A stretch of DNA of 64,000 nt from Alectoria sarmentosa (lineage: Eukaryota > Ascomycota > Lecanoromycetes > Lecanorales > Parmeliaceae): the NCBI GenBank assembly GCA_009733775.1, contig WOGZ01000109.1:1-64000 (forward strand), given 5' to 3'. Below the pieces are notes generated by a model. It was given only the letters and a program-made list of their open reading frames with translations. It made no database searches and was not told the DNA's origin. Every line of letters starts with the position of its first letter. The stretch's first letter is position 1. A program made the translations under genes and the position numbers. This document shows positions 11,131-22,165 of the stretch, one piece after another.

Positions 11131-12593
11131 TCATGAATGAAGCTTCCGCATTCTCTGTTCCAGCTCCTTTACCCAGCCTTCAACGGTCTCGGTGTTCTCT
11201 TTTACCGTTTGCTCTCCTTGCTTCATTGCATTTTCCACCTTCTCCAGCCCTTCGCGCCAGACCTGCAGCTCTTGCTTCGTCTCCTCGTGTCGCGTCTCCA
11301 GCTTTGCCAAAGTCTGACTCGCCGTTGCAGCATCAGCGTGGAATGAACGGAGAGACCTTAGTCTATCCAGCACAGATGGCAATAGCGGCGCTAGCGATTC
11401 AATAGTAGATAGAGTGCCGTAGAGTCCGTTGATCTTCGATCTTTGCTCAGCGTCATCGAGAACGTCCGCGTCCTTTGCTCGACCGTTCAGCGAAGGGAAG
11501 TCTTCGCTTGAAGGGCTGAGAGCTTCTTGCGCTGCTTTCGCGGCTTTTCTGGCTTGTTCGAGCTTCTCCGCATCTTGCGTCAATTGCTTTACTCGTCGGC
11601 TTACCTTATCGAGGGACGAATTCGTAGAAGTAGAGAGGGAAGCCAACTGCTTGTCCAGCGTATCCAAGGCTGGGAGAATGGCTTTCGAGGGTGATCTGTC
11701 CTGTGTCGGTAGTGGAATGGTATCAAGGCCTAACGCGGCTTCAATCAATGTCAAACGCGAATCAAAGTCAGAGACTCTGGAAAGCGTATGGTCCTCCTGA
11801 TAAGCGGGTGCGTAGGCTATTGTATACGTAGAGCTGGCTCCGACCTGTTGCGGTGGCCTAGACCCTGGTCCATCCACCGAGGTCCTTGGTAGTTTGGTTG
11901 CCGCCATGAGTCTCTTCGTTAGGCGACTCGCAGCGCCAGCGCTGTCGTCAATATCGAGTGGGCCTACGCTCTCCAACAACTGGCTCAAAGTGTCCAAGCT
12001 CTCGGCTTCTTGCTGCGGCTCTTGGGTGACTCCATTCTCTTTATTTGCTCTCCTTTGCTCAAAGTCGTCTTTAACTTCTGCTACTTCCTTTCGTAGCCGT
12101 GCGAGCTTCCTCTCCAATGACTCCACATCCTCGTCGCTGGGGGCCTGGATTCCATTGATGAGGCCGTTGATCTCGGGGCCATCTTTCCGCCTCTTCCTAC
12201 TAGAAGATCGGTAGGATTTTCGTTTGCTACTGATTCGACTTGTAAAACTGGGGTCGCGCTCGCCTGAAGGTAGGAAATGTGTTCGAGCTTCGTCTGCATC
12301 GACGCGATGACGCACAATACCGCTGACTTCGTCTTCGTCTTCATGGGAGGAGGATGCGGGAGATTCGGAGCGGAGGGTGGTATCAGTCTGACGGATAGTC
12401 AACGCGTGAAAGGATTCCCCAGAATGTTTCTGAAGCTCACCGGATGTGTGAAAGAGTCTTCTGTGAGCTCGGGAGTCTCATAGATATCTGGTGCAGGATC
12501 CTACAACATGGATGAGCATTTGATTTGACCGATTCACAGAGCCGTATAAATCACCAGATCTGGAAGGCCAGCATACTTTCGGACCGTAGACAT
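11131..12593 (-). CDS. Dynactin subunit 2 (dynamitin)
   Basis: Exons (descending): 12593-12555, 12500-12441, 12387-11131, giving 451 aa. The N-terminus reads MSTVRKYAGLPDLDPAPDIYETPEL, and KYAGLPDLDxAPDIYETPEL is the hallmark of dynamitin. Next comes SGIVRHRVDADEARTHF, then long coiled coils (for example around KLARLRKEVAEVKDDFEQRR and the C-terminal 80 residues, Glu/Lys/Leu heptads ending in WVKELEQRMRKL). Dynamitin forms the shoulder of dynactin, joining p150Glued to the Arp1 filament, so dynein can move nuclei and vesicles. The two 5' introns are short (53 and 54 nt). Length is normal for filamentous fungi and no lesions are seen. Confidence 0.93.
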
Positions 12594-13300
12594 GTTGAGG
12601 GCTCGGATATTTTATGGACTAAGGTGATGTTTATTTCGCTCTTTCTTCTTCTTCTTCTTCCTCCAGAAACCACATTGCCCAAGAACGCGTCTCGGATATA
12701 AGTCCTTAGCGCCGGGTGGTTCTGGTCGAGTCCAATTCATTCCCCTCCTTCCCCAACCTCATACAGATCATCTAGTCGTTCATGGTATTCATGGTATTCA
12801 TCATGTCCATGGATGGTATACATGGTATTCCTGGCATCGTCTTTGGGATTTCCCGGAGTTTCGGAAACAATGCATGCGCGACACGAGCTGAAGCCTATGC
12901 ATTTGCATCCTTTGCGACAAAGTCACTACCATCTAACCACAACAGCTCTTTTGTGCGCTGCGTCTCCCATCATTGCACAGCACCACAGCATTTGCTTCTT
13001 TTCGTCGCTGTCTCGCAATTTCCTGCATGCAATGCTCGAATGTGGTTGGGATCATGATTCATGCATTTGCATCTCATGTATTCTACGTGCCAGTCTGCCA
13101 GATGGTCTTGGTCTAGAACCTCCCATTTGCAACATGCAAATCCCTTTCATCCACCCCAAAAAGCCAAATGACGGAGCTTTCCCTTAGTCGTTTCGCGGGG
13201 TAAGGTGGATGCTATTTCATAAGTCCATCTTTGGCTCTTGCTTCTTGCCCTTGAAACACTCCTGTCGTTGAGTCATCTTCATTCAAGCAGACACAAAACT
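12594..13300. promoter_or_regulatory. Divergent upstream region, dynamitin / MBL hydrolase
   Basis: This 707-bp region serves two divergent genes. It holds a CT-rich tract (about 12634-12665, TTCTTCTTC type), common in fungal promoters, and a small tandem array of ATGGTATTC units (12782-12830). No specific operator is identified. Confidence 0.4.
12782..12830. repeat. Short ATGGTATTC tandem repeat
   Basis: ATGGTATTC occurs at 12782-12790, 12791-12799 and 12822-12830, with a partial copy at 12813-12820. It is a small imperfect minisatellite in the upstream region. Confidence 0.6.
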
Positions 13301-14461
13301 ATGGCACGTGACGAGATCAAAGCAAAGACGCACCCTTCTCTGGGACTTCCCCAATCCAAATCGATAGTGGAGGTGTCCATCATCGATACCACCACCGCCA
13401 TTGTCGTACCGGCCAAAGCCTTCGTTGAACCCGTACAAAATGGGCATGAATACATGAACATGCCGACCTTCGCCTTTCTGGTCGAGAACAAGAAGTTGGG
13501 CAAATCCATCATGTTCGACCTGGGATGCAGGAAAGACTGGTGGAACCATTCCCCAGTCGCAAATGCGTCGATCAAGAACGGTATACCTGGTCTCAGCATT
13601 GCCAAAAACGTCAACGAGCTACTGCGCGAGGGTGGTGTGGACGACAAAAAGATCGATGCCGTCGTATGGAGCCATTGGCACTGGGATCACACGGGAGATC
13701 TTTCTTTGTTTCCACCGTCTACCGACCTCTACGTTGGCCCTGGATTTAAGGAGAAATTCATGCCAGGCTATCCCACCAATAAGGACTGCCGGATACTTGA
13801 CAAGGATTTCGCAGGTCGCGCCGTCCACGAAATCGCCTTCGACACCAACAGCAAAATCGGCGCTTTCCCTTCCCATGACCTCTTCGGAGACGGTAGCTTC
13901 TACCTCCTCGATGTCCCAGGACATGCCATCGGACACATTTCCGGCTTCGCACGCACGACTCCCGATACCTTCGTCTTTATGGGCGGCGACATCTGCCACT
14001 TCGGCGGCTCCTATAGGCCGACCGTCTATGCCCCGATGCCCGGTACCATCCCGTCCTCTGTTCCCCTCGATCGTCGTCTCCCTACCCCTTGCCCTTGCTC
14101 CTTCTTCGCCGGAAGCCATTACGACCCTGAGAACCTGCGAACCTCATCTTTCTACAAGGTAACGCAAGAGCCTGGAGGCTGGTACGTCGATCCTCCAACT
14201 GCGCAGAAGAGCGTGAAGACTTTAGAGGAGTTTGACGCGGATGAAAATGTGTTTGTTTGCGTGGCGCATGATGGAGGTTTGATTCCTGTTGTGGATTGGT
14301 TCCCAAATGGAACGATCAACGACTGGAAGAAGAAGGGGTGGAAAGAGAAGAGTCAATGGGGATTCTTGAACGAGTTGCCTATTGATGGTAAGCCAGGGAG
14401 ACCGTGGATCACTCCTGGACTGATGAAGGAGGGGAAGGTCATGAGTCAGGATGATCTATAG
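13301..14461 (+). CDS. Metallo-beta-lactamase-fold hydrolase
   Basis: Single-exon frame of 386 aa from ATG 13301. The zinc motif HxHxDH is intact as HWHWDH (residues 125-130) within VVWSHWHWDHTGDL. Further metal-ligand regions follow: PGHAIGHISG, GGDICHFGG and the C-terminal VAHDGGLIPV. The layout matches the fungal MBL family annotated as AhlD/lactonase-like or MBL-fold hydrolases. It could act on lactones or other esters; the substrate is unknown. There is no signal peptide, so a cytosolic location is inferred. The frame opens upstream at 13238, but 13301 is the first ATG. Confidence 0.85.
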   Translation: MARDEIKAKTHPSLGLPQSKSIVEVSIIDTTTAIVVPAKAFVEPVQNGHEYMNMPTFAFLVENKKLGKSIMFDLGCRKDWWNHSPVANASIKNGIPGLSIAKNVNELLREGGVDDKKIDAVVWSHWHWDHTGDLSLFPPSTDLYVGPGFKEKFMPGYPTNKDCRILDKDFAGRAVHEIAFDTNSKIGAFPSHDLFGDGSFYLLDVPGHAIGHISGFARTTPDTFVFMGGDICHFGGSYRPTVYAPMPGTIPSSVPLDRRLPTPCPCSFFAGSHYDPENLRTSSFYKVTQEPGGWYVDPPTAQKSVKTLEEFDADENVFVCVAHDGGLIPVVDWFPNGTINDWKKKGWKEKSQWGFLNELPIDGKPGRPWITPGLMKEGKVMSQDDL

Positions 14462-15143
14462 GCAGACACCCCTCAGGCTTGGCTGGCCGTGAAGAGATGC
14501 TACAAGCTTATGGTTTTCACATTGATTCACTCTTTTTCCGTACATTGAATCTCAGATTCCATGGACATTGGTCACTATCATAGCCCAAAAAGCTCCTATT
14601 TAAATCTCACAGTCCACACTGACATTCTTCTCCGACTCACCTCTTCATTGCCATGAACATGCCCCAACTTTCTCCCTCGAAAAGATCCTAGAAGGCAAAC
14701 AGCAAACAGGTCCAAATCAAAAGAGAGAGAGAGATGCTCAAACCCAGACTCGAACTGAGGTCTCCAGGAAATGAGGACAGGGGGGGCATCAAAGCAAGCC
14801 GTTCGGCCGCACAGACAACCAAATGCAAGCACCCCCAGACAAGAACGTCTGCTCCGTTCCACCATGAAACCCGACGTGCTAGACCAACAGCACCATTCCA
14901 GCTCGCGCTTGTTGTTCATTGGTGGAGGATGGGGGCGCTGTTTTGGGTGGACGAGAGATGACTGTGAGGTGAGAAAGGGCCGATGGTGTTTGATTGATTG
15001 ATTAGCAAGCACCTTAGGTGGGGTGCTGGCTTCGATGCTACAGTGTGCAAACAAGGGGAGTTGGTGAGACACGGTGCATGCATGATACGGTGTCAGTGTC
15101 ATGGTACGGTGTCAGTTGATGAAGTCGTACGGATCTGATCCCT
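14462..15143. other. Intergenic with GA tract and tRNA-like T arm
   Basis: It contains a short GA run (about 14721-14734). On the minus strand CTCAG-TTCGAGT-CTGGG looks like a tRNA T arm with a proper 5-bp stem, but no matching acceptor stem or complete cloverleaf could be drawn, so no tRNA is called. Confidence 0.35.
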
Positions 15144-17126
15144 TCAGCCTTCTTCTCGCTCAGGCGGCATACTCTCCGGCATCCTCGCCCTCTTCAAAAT
15201 CCGTATCCTCGGTTCCGTCTTCATCCGTACCCACCACCCCTTCGTACAAGTTTTCCTCATCAAACTCTGCAACCGCCCAGTACTCAATTCATTCATCCAC
15301 CTCCTCGCCGTCCCAAGCCCATCTTTCCTCCACAGACTCTCCGTCCACAACTTCTGCGCTGCCCTCACATCCTCGTTCACCAGTTCCGAACCGTCCTCGG
15401 GCCTCATAATCGCAGCGCCGGCATAACCTTCCACCGTATCGAGAACGTGCCAGCTCCCAATAACTCGCTCGGGCCTCTCGGCGAGCGCATAATCAAAACC
15501 TTGCCAGAATAAAGGATCCAGTAGCTTCTCTTCTTCTTCGGTCTTATCATACACCCAAAACGCACCCTGCGCATCACCCAACACGGGCGGCGCCCGTTCC
15601 ATGAATCTTGTCACTCCGGTCATACAAGCCAGCGTGTCCATATGCACTTTCACTATCCCGCTATCGCTACCCGCAAGAACATGCAAGCGATTCAACGCTT
15701 CCGCGCCAGGGTAATTGAGACGGGAGACGGCTAGCATACCAAAGCTCGCTATGAAAGAAGCAAGGGTCGATGCTATGAGGGCGAGGGATAGCACGCGGTA
15801 AACGAACGACTTTGCGCGACGGGTCCAAATCCAACTTGCGCCTGCGGAAGCCACGGCGAGGATGGGAGGGACGACGTAGATGATGAACCGCCACTCCTTG
15901 TGCGGCTGGAAGCTATAGATTGCTAGAAAGAGGACGTTCGGGAGAAGGATGTCGAGAGCCTGACAGCGCAGGATGGGTATGCTGAGAGCGAAGGGAAGAC
16001 AGATCTGATAGACGAATGGGTTGAACAAGAGTCGTGGGAGGGCCGAGGTGAAGTAGAAATGCCATGGAGAGATGCCCCAGTTGGACGATTGATTTTCGAC
16101 GATATTGTAGATGAAGCCGGTCAGCTCGGGCCAGAGGGGCCAGCGCTGCCAGAAGAAGCTGTCGATAGGGACCGTGAGGGTGAGACCGATGAACGCACCC
16201 AGAAGGCCGGCTGGAATGATTGAGAGGATTGGGAGGCGGATATATGGTCGAAAGTAGTGGTAGAGAGTCTGAGATGCGAGGAGGATGGCGATCTCGGAGC
16301 GGAAGACGATACCAGCAATGCTAAGGAGGGTAAGAGCGAGCTTTTGGCGCCGCCTGCTTGATCGAGCGGCCGGGCTTCGACCTGCATGAGGGAGGAGATT
16401 GCGCATGGCCAAAGTTGCTGATGGCTGTCAGACTAGCCTCATGGCTATTGAGAAGTTTCTGTACTCACTCAATCCAAGAGCGAAGAAGTTAGGTAGCGTT
16501 CTCGACGCATAATACATCATATGGAACTGGCTTGCCAGAAATACAGCATACCAATTGGCTGCAGTTCTTCCAAAAGCTCTAGCGACGCCATTGCGGAACA
16601 CTATCATACAATAGGCATTGTATAGCCCAAGAACAGTCCTAACTGTAGGGATCAACGATTAGCCTGTTCTATCCCCCCGTTGCTTCTCCAACCCAAAGCT
16701 TTGCCATAGACCTCCCTAAACATCCCTATCCAGACTCGAGACTTACCGATCACCTGTCCCCTAATCTCCCCACCATAACCATCTCCAGACCGCAGAAACG
16801 GCCAACTCAGTCCCGCCAATGCCAACGGGCCAACGAAAGTCCTGGGCACGGAGCCTGTAAATGTAAGATGGTCATAATGCTCTCTAAGCCATAAGCCTGT
16901 AAGCTCCCATTTTGTACTCCATGGGATGCCATAAGTCAAGATATCATGAGCAGCTTGTACATTGAAAGACTCCTCGACTTTGGTGTACGGCGCAAGAAAC
17001 AGGTGGATGAGGATGATGGAGGGAATGAGCAGGGAGAGAAGCGTATCTGCTTAATGAGTCAGCTTGACATATTCCGATTGACGGGTCATATGTAGTGATT
17101 GGACACCTACCTATGAGGTGCCGCAT
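15144..17126 (-). CDS. ALG12: ALG12 alpha-1,6-mannosyltransferase
   Basis: Exons (descending): 17126-17111, 17046-16747, 16642-16469, 16381-15144, giving 575 aa. ALG12 adds the eighth mannose (alpha-1,6) to the lipid-linked oligosaccharide from dolichyl-phosphate-mannose in the ER lumen. Evidence: APYTKVEESFNVQAAHDILTYG at the N-terminus, YDHLTFTGSVPRTFVGPL, and the GT22 motif HKEWRFIIYVVP, spread over a polytopic protein with many hydrophobic segments. GISPWHFYFTSALPR also fits ALG12 rather than the GPI mannosyltransferases. The first coding exon is only 16 nt. Divergent from YOS1 with 212 bp between the ATGs. No lesions seen; family call is firm. Confidence 0.93.
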
Positions 17127-17338
17127 TTGGGCCAATGTTGAAAGCTCTTTCAATCATCATCAAAAGAGCTGTTTTTATCGCGCCGTCGCGCAAAGCTCCG
17201 AGCCTCCCCAGGTCTTGGCATCGCACCCAATCCCTGTCAGCCCTGCAAGGCAACGCTGCATTCTCCGCAAAGGCCAAAAAGTACACGCGAGCTTCAAACC
17301 GTCCTCCAAGTGGCCTTATATTCCCTCCCGGTGTCGAA
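17127..17338. promoter_or_regulatory. Bidirectional promoter ALG12/YOS1
   Basis: Only 212 bp separate the two start codons, so both 5' UTRs and promoters must fit here or overlap. A frame open from 17135 runs into YOS1 in phase, but its translation is unlike any Yos1 N-terminus. Confidence 0.6.
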
Positions 17339-17912
17339 ATGATGCTTTTCGGCTTGGGCAACCTCTTCTATGGTATGTACGTTCTTTTCCGTTACCAGAT
17401 TTTCCCCATAGCTCACCGTGTCTGCAGTATCAATACTCCTCGTCAACGCCGTCGCCGTACTATCAGAGGACAGATTCCTGGCGCGCAGTAAGCCTTCCGT
17501 TGCCTTGAGCAGTGACTGTGTGCTCGGAAAGGCGTGTGGCTGATTAGGAGAAAGTCGGGTGGGGTAACACACCCACCGAACCATCGTTTGGCGGATCAAA
17601 TGATGCCGCGAGCGTGAAGGGGAAATTGGTCAACCTGATTAGCAGCGTTCGGACGTTGATGAGGAGTGAGTTTGGCCCCGCTATACATTTTGGTTTCCAG
17701 CATTAGGGGCGATGTATTGAGATGGTGATCATGTCCGGTTTGTAGTGGGAACTTCGGTCCATGGGAGGGACTCGTGGACGAATGTTGTTATTCTATGCGG
17801 CTGTTCATGGTTTGAGATGATGAGAAAATATGCTTATCAGTGCCCCTACGACCTAGTACCGCTGATAATCATCAATACCCTGGTCATAGTCTACGAACTT
17901 GTGCTTGGGTGA
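17339..17912 (+). CDS. YOS1: Yos1-like ER-Golgi transport protein
   Basis: Four exons: 17339-17372, 17428-17487, 17555-17665, 17857-17912, giving 86 aa (or 85 from the second of two adjacent ATGs). The protein reads MMLFGLGNLFY, then SILLVNAVAVLSEDRFLARIGWG, then VKGKLVNLISSVRTLMRIPL and ends INTLVIVYELVLG. This is the whole Yos1/IER3IP1 family: two hydrophobic segments around the conserved ARIGWG and LISSVRTLMR motifs. Yos1 joins the Yip1-Yif1 complex in COPII vesicles for ER-to-Golgi transport. Acceptors GAAAG and CCTAG were chosen because only they restore ARIGWG and RIPLI. Divergent from ALG12. Confidence 0.92.
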
Positions 17913-18410
17913 GCCATTGGGTCAGGGAGAGACTGTGTCGTGTGGAGGCCTGGGCGAAGCGAAGACGCGAGATGCCTATAAAAGTGACTTCATTTTCAGA
18001 GCACGAAGCAACGAACGAGAGACAACATTTATCAATTAACTCCGTCTTTGCGAACTAATGCTACCTCAAATCTTTGATGGCATAGGCAGGCATTCGTGGC
18101 AGACATCTGTACTTTGAAACGAAGTGTGTATTGGAAAGTATATATTGTACAGCTATGTCTAGACCAAGCTTGTCTGCGGAGGTGTCTGCCAAATGAAAGA
18201 TATCTTTCCTGCAGAACCAAGATATCCAACTTTTGTCATCCATCGCAACATTATTTCCTATGTTCAGAATGCCTCACATATACCAAACTCCACGCAGTGG
18301 TATCATTCATTATACATGGAAATGCATGACTCAAGCCAACGACAGACAAGAATTGTACATGCGGTAGACGTGTGCGAAAAGGTCCCCCCTATTTCAGATG
18401 CGGATTAGTA
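17913..18410. other. Convergent 3' region
   Basis: Between the ends of YOS1 and creB. It presumably holds both 3' UTRs; nothing else recognised. Confidence 0.4.
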
Positions 18411-20823
18411 TTACAACATCATGTTGGAAGTCTTCTTCCTCAAATTACTAAATCGATTTTTCGATTTGTCAGTTGGAGTCGTCGCCTCTGCGCCGTTTTC
18501 TTCTGCAAATGGCTCATCTTTGTTGGACTCTTTGGAACCCCCGAATAATTTCGGTTTGCGGAAGCTTTTACTGCTCGACTTGAATCTGCTCAGGCCTCCT
18601 GTAGGAAGAGGGACAAAGGCAGCGGCAGAGGCAGAGGCACCGTCTTTGTTGACGTTCTCCGCAGCATCACGCTGGTCCTCTTCCGCCTTCGACGCTCTAC
18701 TGGCTTGTATGGCAGCTTTCGTATCTGCATCCGCCTTCTTCGATACTTCCCTCCGCTTGACTTCGAGATTTTTCATCCTTTCCCGTTCAGCTTTTTCTTC
18801 TTGTCTTGCCGTAATTTTGGCGACTGCTTTCCGTTCCTTTTCTTCTTTGAGTCGCTCCTTTTTCGACTTCGTCTCTTCATTTGGTGTTTGTGATGGCATT
18901 TGGGGCAATGCGGTGACTTCGGACGACGAGGCCGCTGATTGTGCATGCGGCGGAGGTACCGTGACTGCCTTGTCGAGGCTTACGTACCCATTCGTATCCT
19001 CATCTGACGTTGGCGTCACAGCGCTCTTCACATGCTGAATACCGTTCATAAAACCATTGGTCTTGAGGCCTAATCCAACGTGTTCTTTTGGTATCTCCAC
19101 AACGGCTTTGGCAGCTGCTGCCAGACTTTCAGCATCTTGTTCCCTCTTCACAGCTTCAAGCGTGGTCTCTTGATAGAAAAGCACGTAGGCACAAGCTAGC
19201 CCTGGTCGATCGCCGAAAAAATTCTGGACATAGCTTCTGTCGACAGGCTCGACCATCTCGTCATCAAACAAAAGCCATCCTCGTTCTTCTGTCTTCACTA
19301 TCGAGATATAGTGTCCATGGTAGGGCCCTCCTCCAATATGCACCACCACAGCATAAAGTTCGTAAAGCCGATCTGGATCTTCTGCATCGTCTGTCGTGTT
19401 GAAAAGGCGTAAATGATAAGGATATACCACTCGATGAAACAGCTTTTGTAATCGTTGAAGATCCTCTGTATACTTGAAGCGCTTCAGATGCAAAGCTAAG
19501 ATTTTAGGCAATCTTTTGATTTTCATTCGTTTCTCCGCTTCCTGTAGGCCACCACATCGATCACAGTGAAACTTATTCCTCTCGCAAAGCATCTCTTCTT
19601 CAGAGAATTTCCTCAAACATGCCGTCACCGAAGAATGTTCATCCAAATCCACGGAGAGATCCAAAAACGCTTCGTCACGCTGCGACACGTTTTCGCAAGT
19701 CAAACATTTCGTTTCCGATGTCAGAGTCCCTTCGAAAAGTTCATGTACCCATCCTGTAGTGCTGGGTGTTGTTTTCAACATCGCGGATGCGAGCGATTTT
19801 TCAAAGCCAGTCTTTTCCGCATGACCGTTCATGCCCTTTTCTTCTTCGAGCTTCTTTGAATGAACCTCGACATTTGCTACAACCTCATTCAGAAGAAGAT
19901 TCAGGAATTCGTGAGCGTCCTGGTGCATCGCGCTCCGGAACATTTCATTTTCCCGCCTGAGAACCTCGAGAAATTTAGTCGGGCTAACCACACCAACATT
20001 GGATTTATGAGCCAGGAGTGCCTCGAAGATGTCTTTTAAAGAGGTGAACAAAGATTCGGGCATTCCATAAGCAGGAGCATTATCATAATCCATAGAAAGC
20101 GTAGGCCCCCTGGCTTGCGCCACTCTCTTCTTAAAATCTGGGTGTTCTTTATCTTCAGGTTTCGGTGTTGCAGGTGGGCCTCCTGGATTTCGCGCAGAAT
20201 TCTGTACGGGTTGCTGTTTCATGAGTTTGGCGGGCGTCAGGGAGGGGTGATTTGGAGGGAGTATGACTGCGTCGGGATCTATTCGTGCCTGTCCTGTAGA
20301 GGTGGTGGTGACAGAATCCAAAGGCGAACGTTTTGGGTAGTTTATAACCTGTTCTCGAAAAGGCACCGAGTAGTACAAACATTGTAGAATGGAATTGCAA
20401 TAACTGGGGAAGAATAAGCATCTTGTATCAGGTTCCTCGTTCTACGACTCGACGTACCATGTATTTCCGAACTGTGACCGCACTGTCAGTAGAGTCATAC
20501 AGATCTTGACCGCCTGAAGCTTACATTTTCCAACCCCCAAAATTTATCACTCCCATTATCCTGTGAGGGCCCCAGAGGAACATCTAATAGGTATTTTTCG
20601 AGCGGTGTTATCTGAAGAGCGTTGGGATCTTTCTTCGCAGGGGATGAGCCAGCTAATGGACTTGATGTTCCCTAAATTAGACGGATGTGTTAGAGCTTGC
20701 AGTTCCCTTGGGCGCATATGAGCACTTCAATACTGAGAAGACAGTGCATGGATGTCTCTTTGGGTGTAACATGGACAGGGTACTCACACCACCAGATCGC
20801 ATGCGATTGAAGAAGGACGACAT
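18411..20823 (-). CDS. creB: CreB-type ubiquitin-specific protease
   Basis: Exons (descending): 20823-20788, 20671-20525, 20471-20458, 20403-18411, giving 729 aa. It starts MSSFFNRMRSGG, then TPLEKYLLDVPLGP and FWGLEN, and the catalytic Cys box FGNTCYCNSILQCLYYSVPF (Cys66) is assembled across a 14-nt exon. Also present: QDAHEFLNLLLNEV, the zinc pair CLTC...CDRC, and the His box GGGPYHGHYISIV followed by WLLFDDE. The C-terminal third is coiled-coil-like (KKERLKEEKERKAVAK) with Ser/Lys-rich sequence, as in Aspergillus CreB. CreB (USP12/46 type, working with the WD40 partner CreC) removes ubiquitin in carbon catabolite repression. The ancestral order of domains is complete. Confidence 0.93.
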
Positions 20824-22165
20824 GTTGATCGAGGGGCCGATGGTCGGTTTGGCGGAGGATGGAAAGTGTTGGGCAGCTCAAGCGCGCGGGTCAAGGTGAA
20901 AGACGAGCCGCTGTATTTGGATGGCCGCACATCTGGACTGTTGGAGACTGGAGATGGAGGGTGGAAGAAGGTGAAGGTGAAGGAGAATGTGCGTCTCATC
21001 AGGATTTCGGTCAGCGAGGCAGCAAGAGCATGAGGCAATGATAATAATGTTGCTGGTGAGCCTTGGAGGGGGGGTTGCGGCGTTGAGTAGTAGCGGGAGG
21101 ATGGATGATTATTATCTAGCTAACTGCGGGATGCCGCTGACGATCTGCGGGTGTTGAGAGAGTCCGACACCGAGGCGGTTGGAAAAAAGGAAGTGAGTTT
21201 TATCAATCAGAATCAAGAGACTTTGATAGAGGCAGGTATTCACTTAGTAAGGAATAAGCAATATACATGGTCAGGATTTATGATGATATCGGGGGGCAAT
21301 GTTTCAAGATGGAAAATCATATGAAGACGATGTAAAAAACATAAGACGATGTATTAAGGTTTGGAAGATAAAGTAGAGTAAGGTACTTAGGGAGTAGATG
21401 TTGTTGAATCAAAGATCTGACGCTCTGCTCCTGCGTCGTCGCTCAAAAGTAAAGTAAGGTAAAAGACTAAGGTAAAGAGGGGCATGCTTAGCGGAAAGCC
21501 ATGTGGGAGACCGGGGGAGATAATCAGCATCCAGGGTCCAAACTAAATCCATCCGACCTATCAACGCCTGCTTGATGACCCGGAAAAACTGTTAGCCTTA
21601 CAGGGATCTCCGTATTTGCTTCTCCAGGCATCTCTTGCCGTCCAACTGTCCTGGCACCACTGGTGCTGGCAAGAACATCTATCATTCTATTGCCTACCTA
21701 CTTTGGTGCTCCCTAAGATTACTTCATTTCTCGATACAAATGCTGCGTCTGCATTGATGCAAGTACAGTCCTCTACAGAGCCTATCAAATGTCCGCACCC
21801 ACCATCATATCCGTCCATTTCTACAACGGGACGCCGCTAAGATGCATGGCCGAGGTTCGAAAAAAGATGGACCAGGGGAACCAAAGGGAAACCCTTACCC
21901 CAGCGGACCAATTCGATCCCGAAGCCATGACATACACGGCTGCTTTGGTGCATCTGCATCGTTGGGGATAAGTGACTGCGGCTGTTGGTCTGGGGTAAAA
22001 GTTCGACCCGCTTGTGATAGGAGAGGATTGGGATTGGAAATGATGGCCAAGCAATTACTCCAAGTCGGGAAAGAGCAGGACAAACCACAGGCAGCAACAT
22101 TCAATCGAAGTCTACCACAAAGCTCGAGGCATGCTCTCATGCGGCCACCGGCCACAGACACCTAA
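20824..22165. other. 1.3-kb intergenic region with purine-rich tract
   Basis: Upstream of creB, downstream of LSD1. It holds degenerate GTAAGGTA-like purine-rich sequence (about 21365-21480, for example AAAGTAAGGTAAAAG). No conserved frame found. It probably contains the creB promoter and 5' UTR. Confidence 0.4.

Noticed and set aside
14720..14860. tRNA-like T arm (CTCAG-TTCGAGT-CTGGG) on the minus strand
   Set aside because: No acceptor stem or D/anticodon arms fit; a complete cloverleaf cannot be drawn.
17135..17338. N-terminal extension of YOS1 to the ATG at 17135
   Set aside because: Yos1 proteins begin at MxLFGLG; the extension would also fill the whole ALG12/YOS1 promoter.
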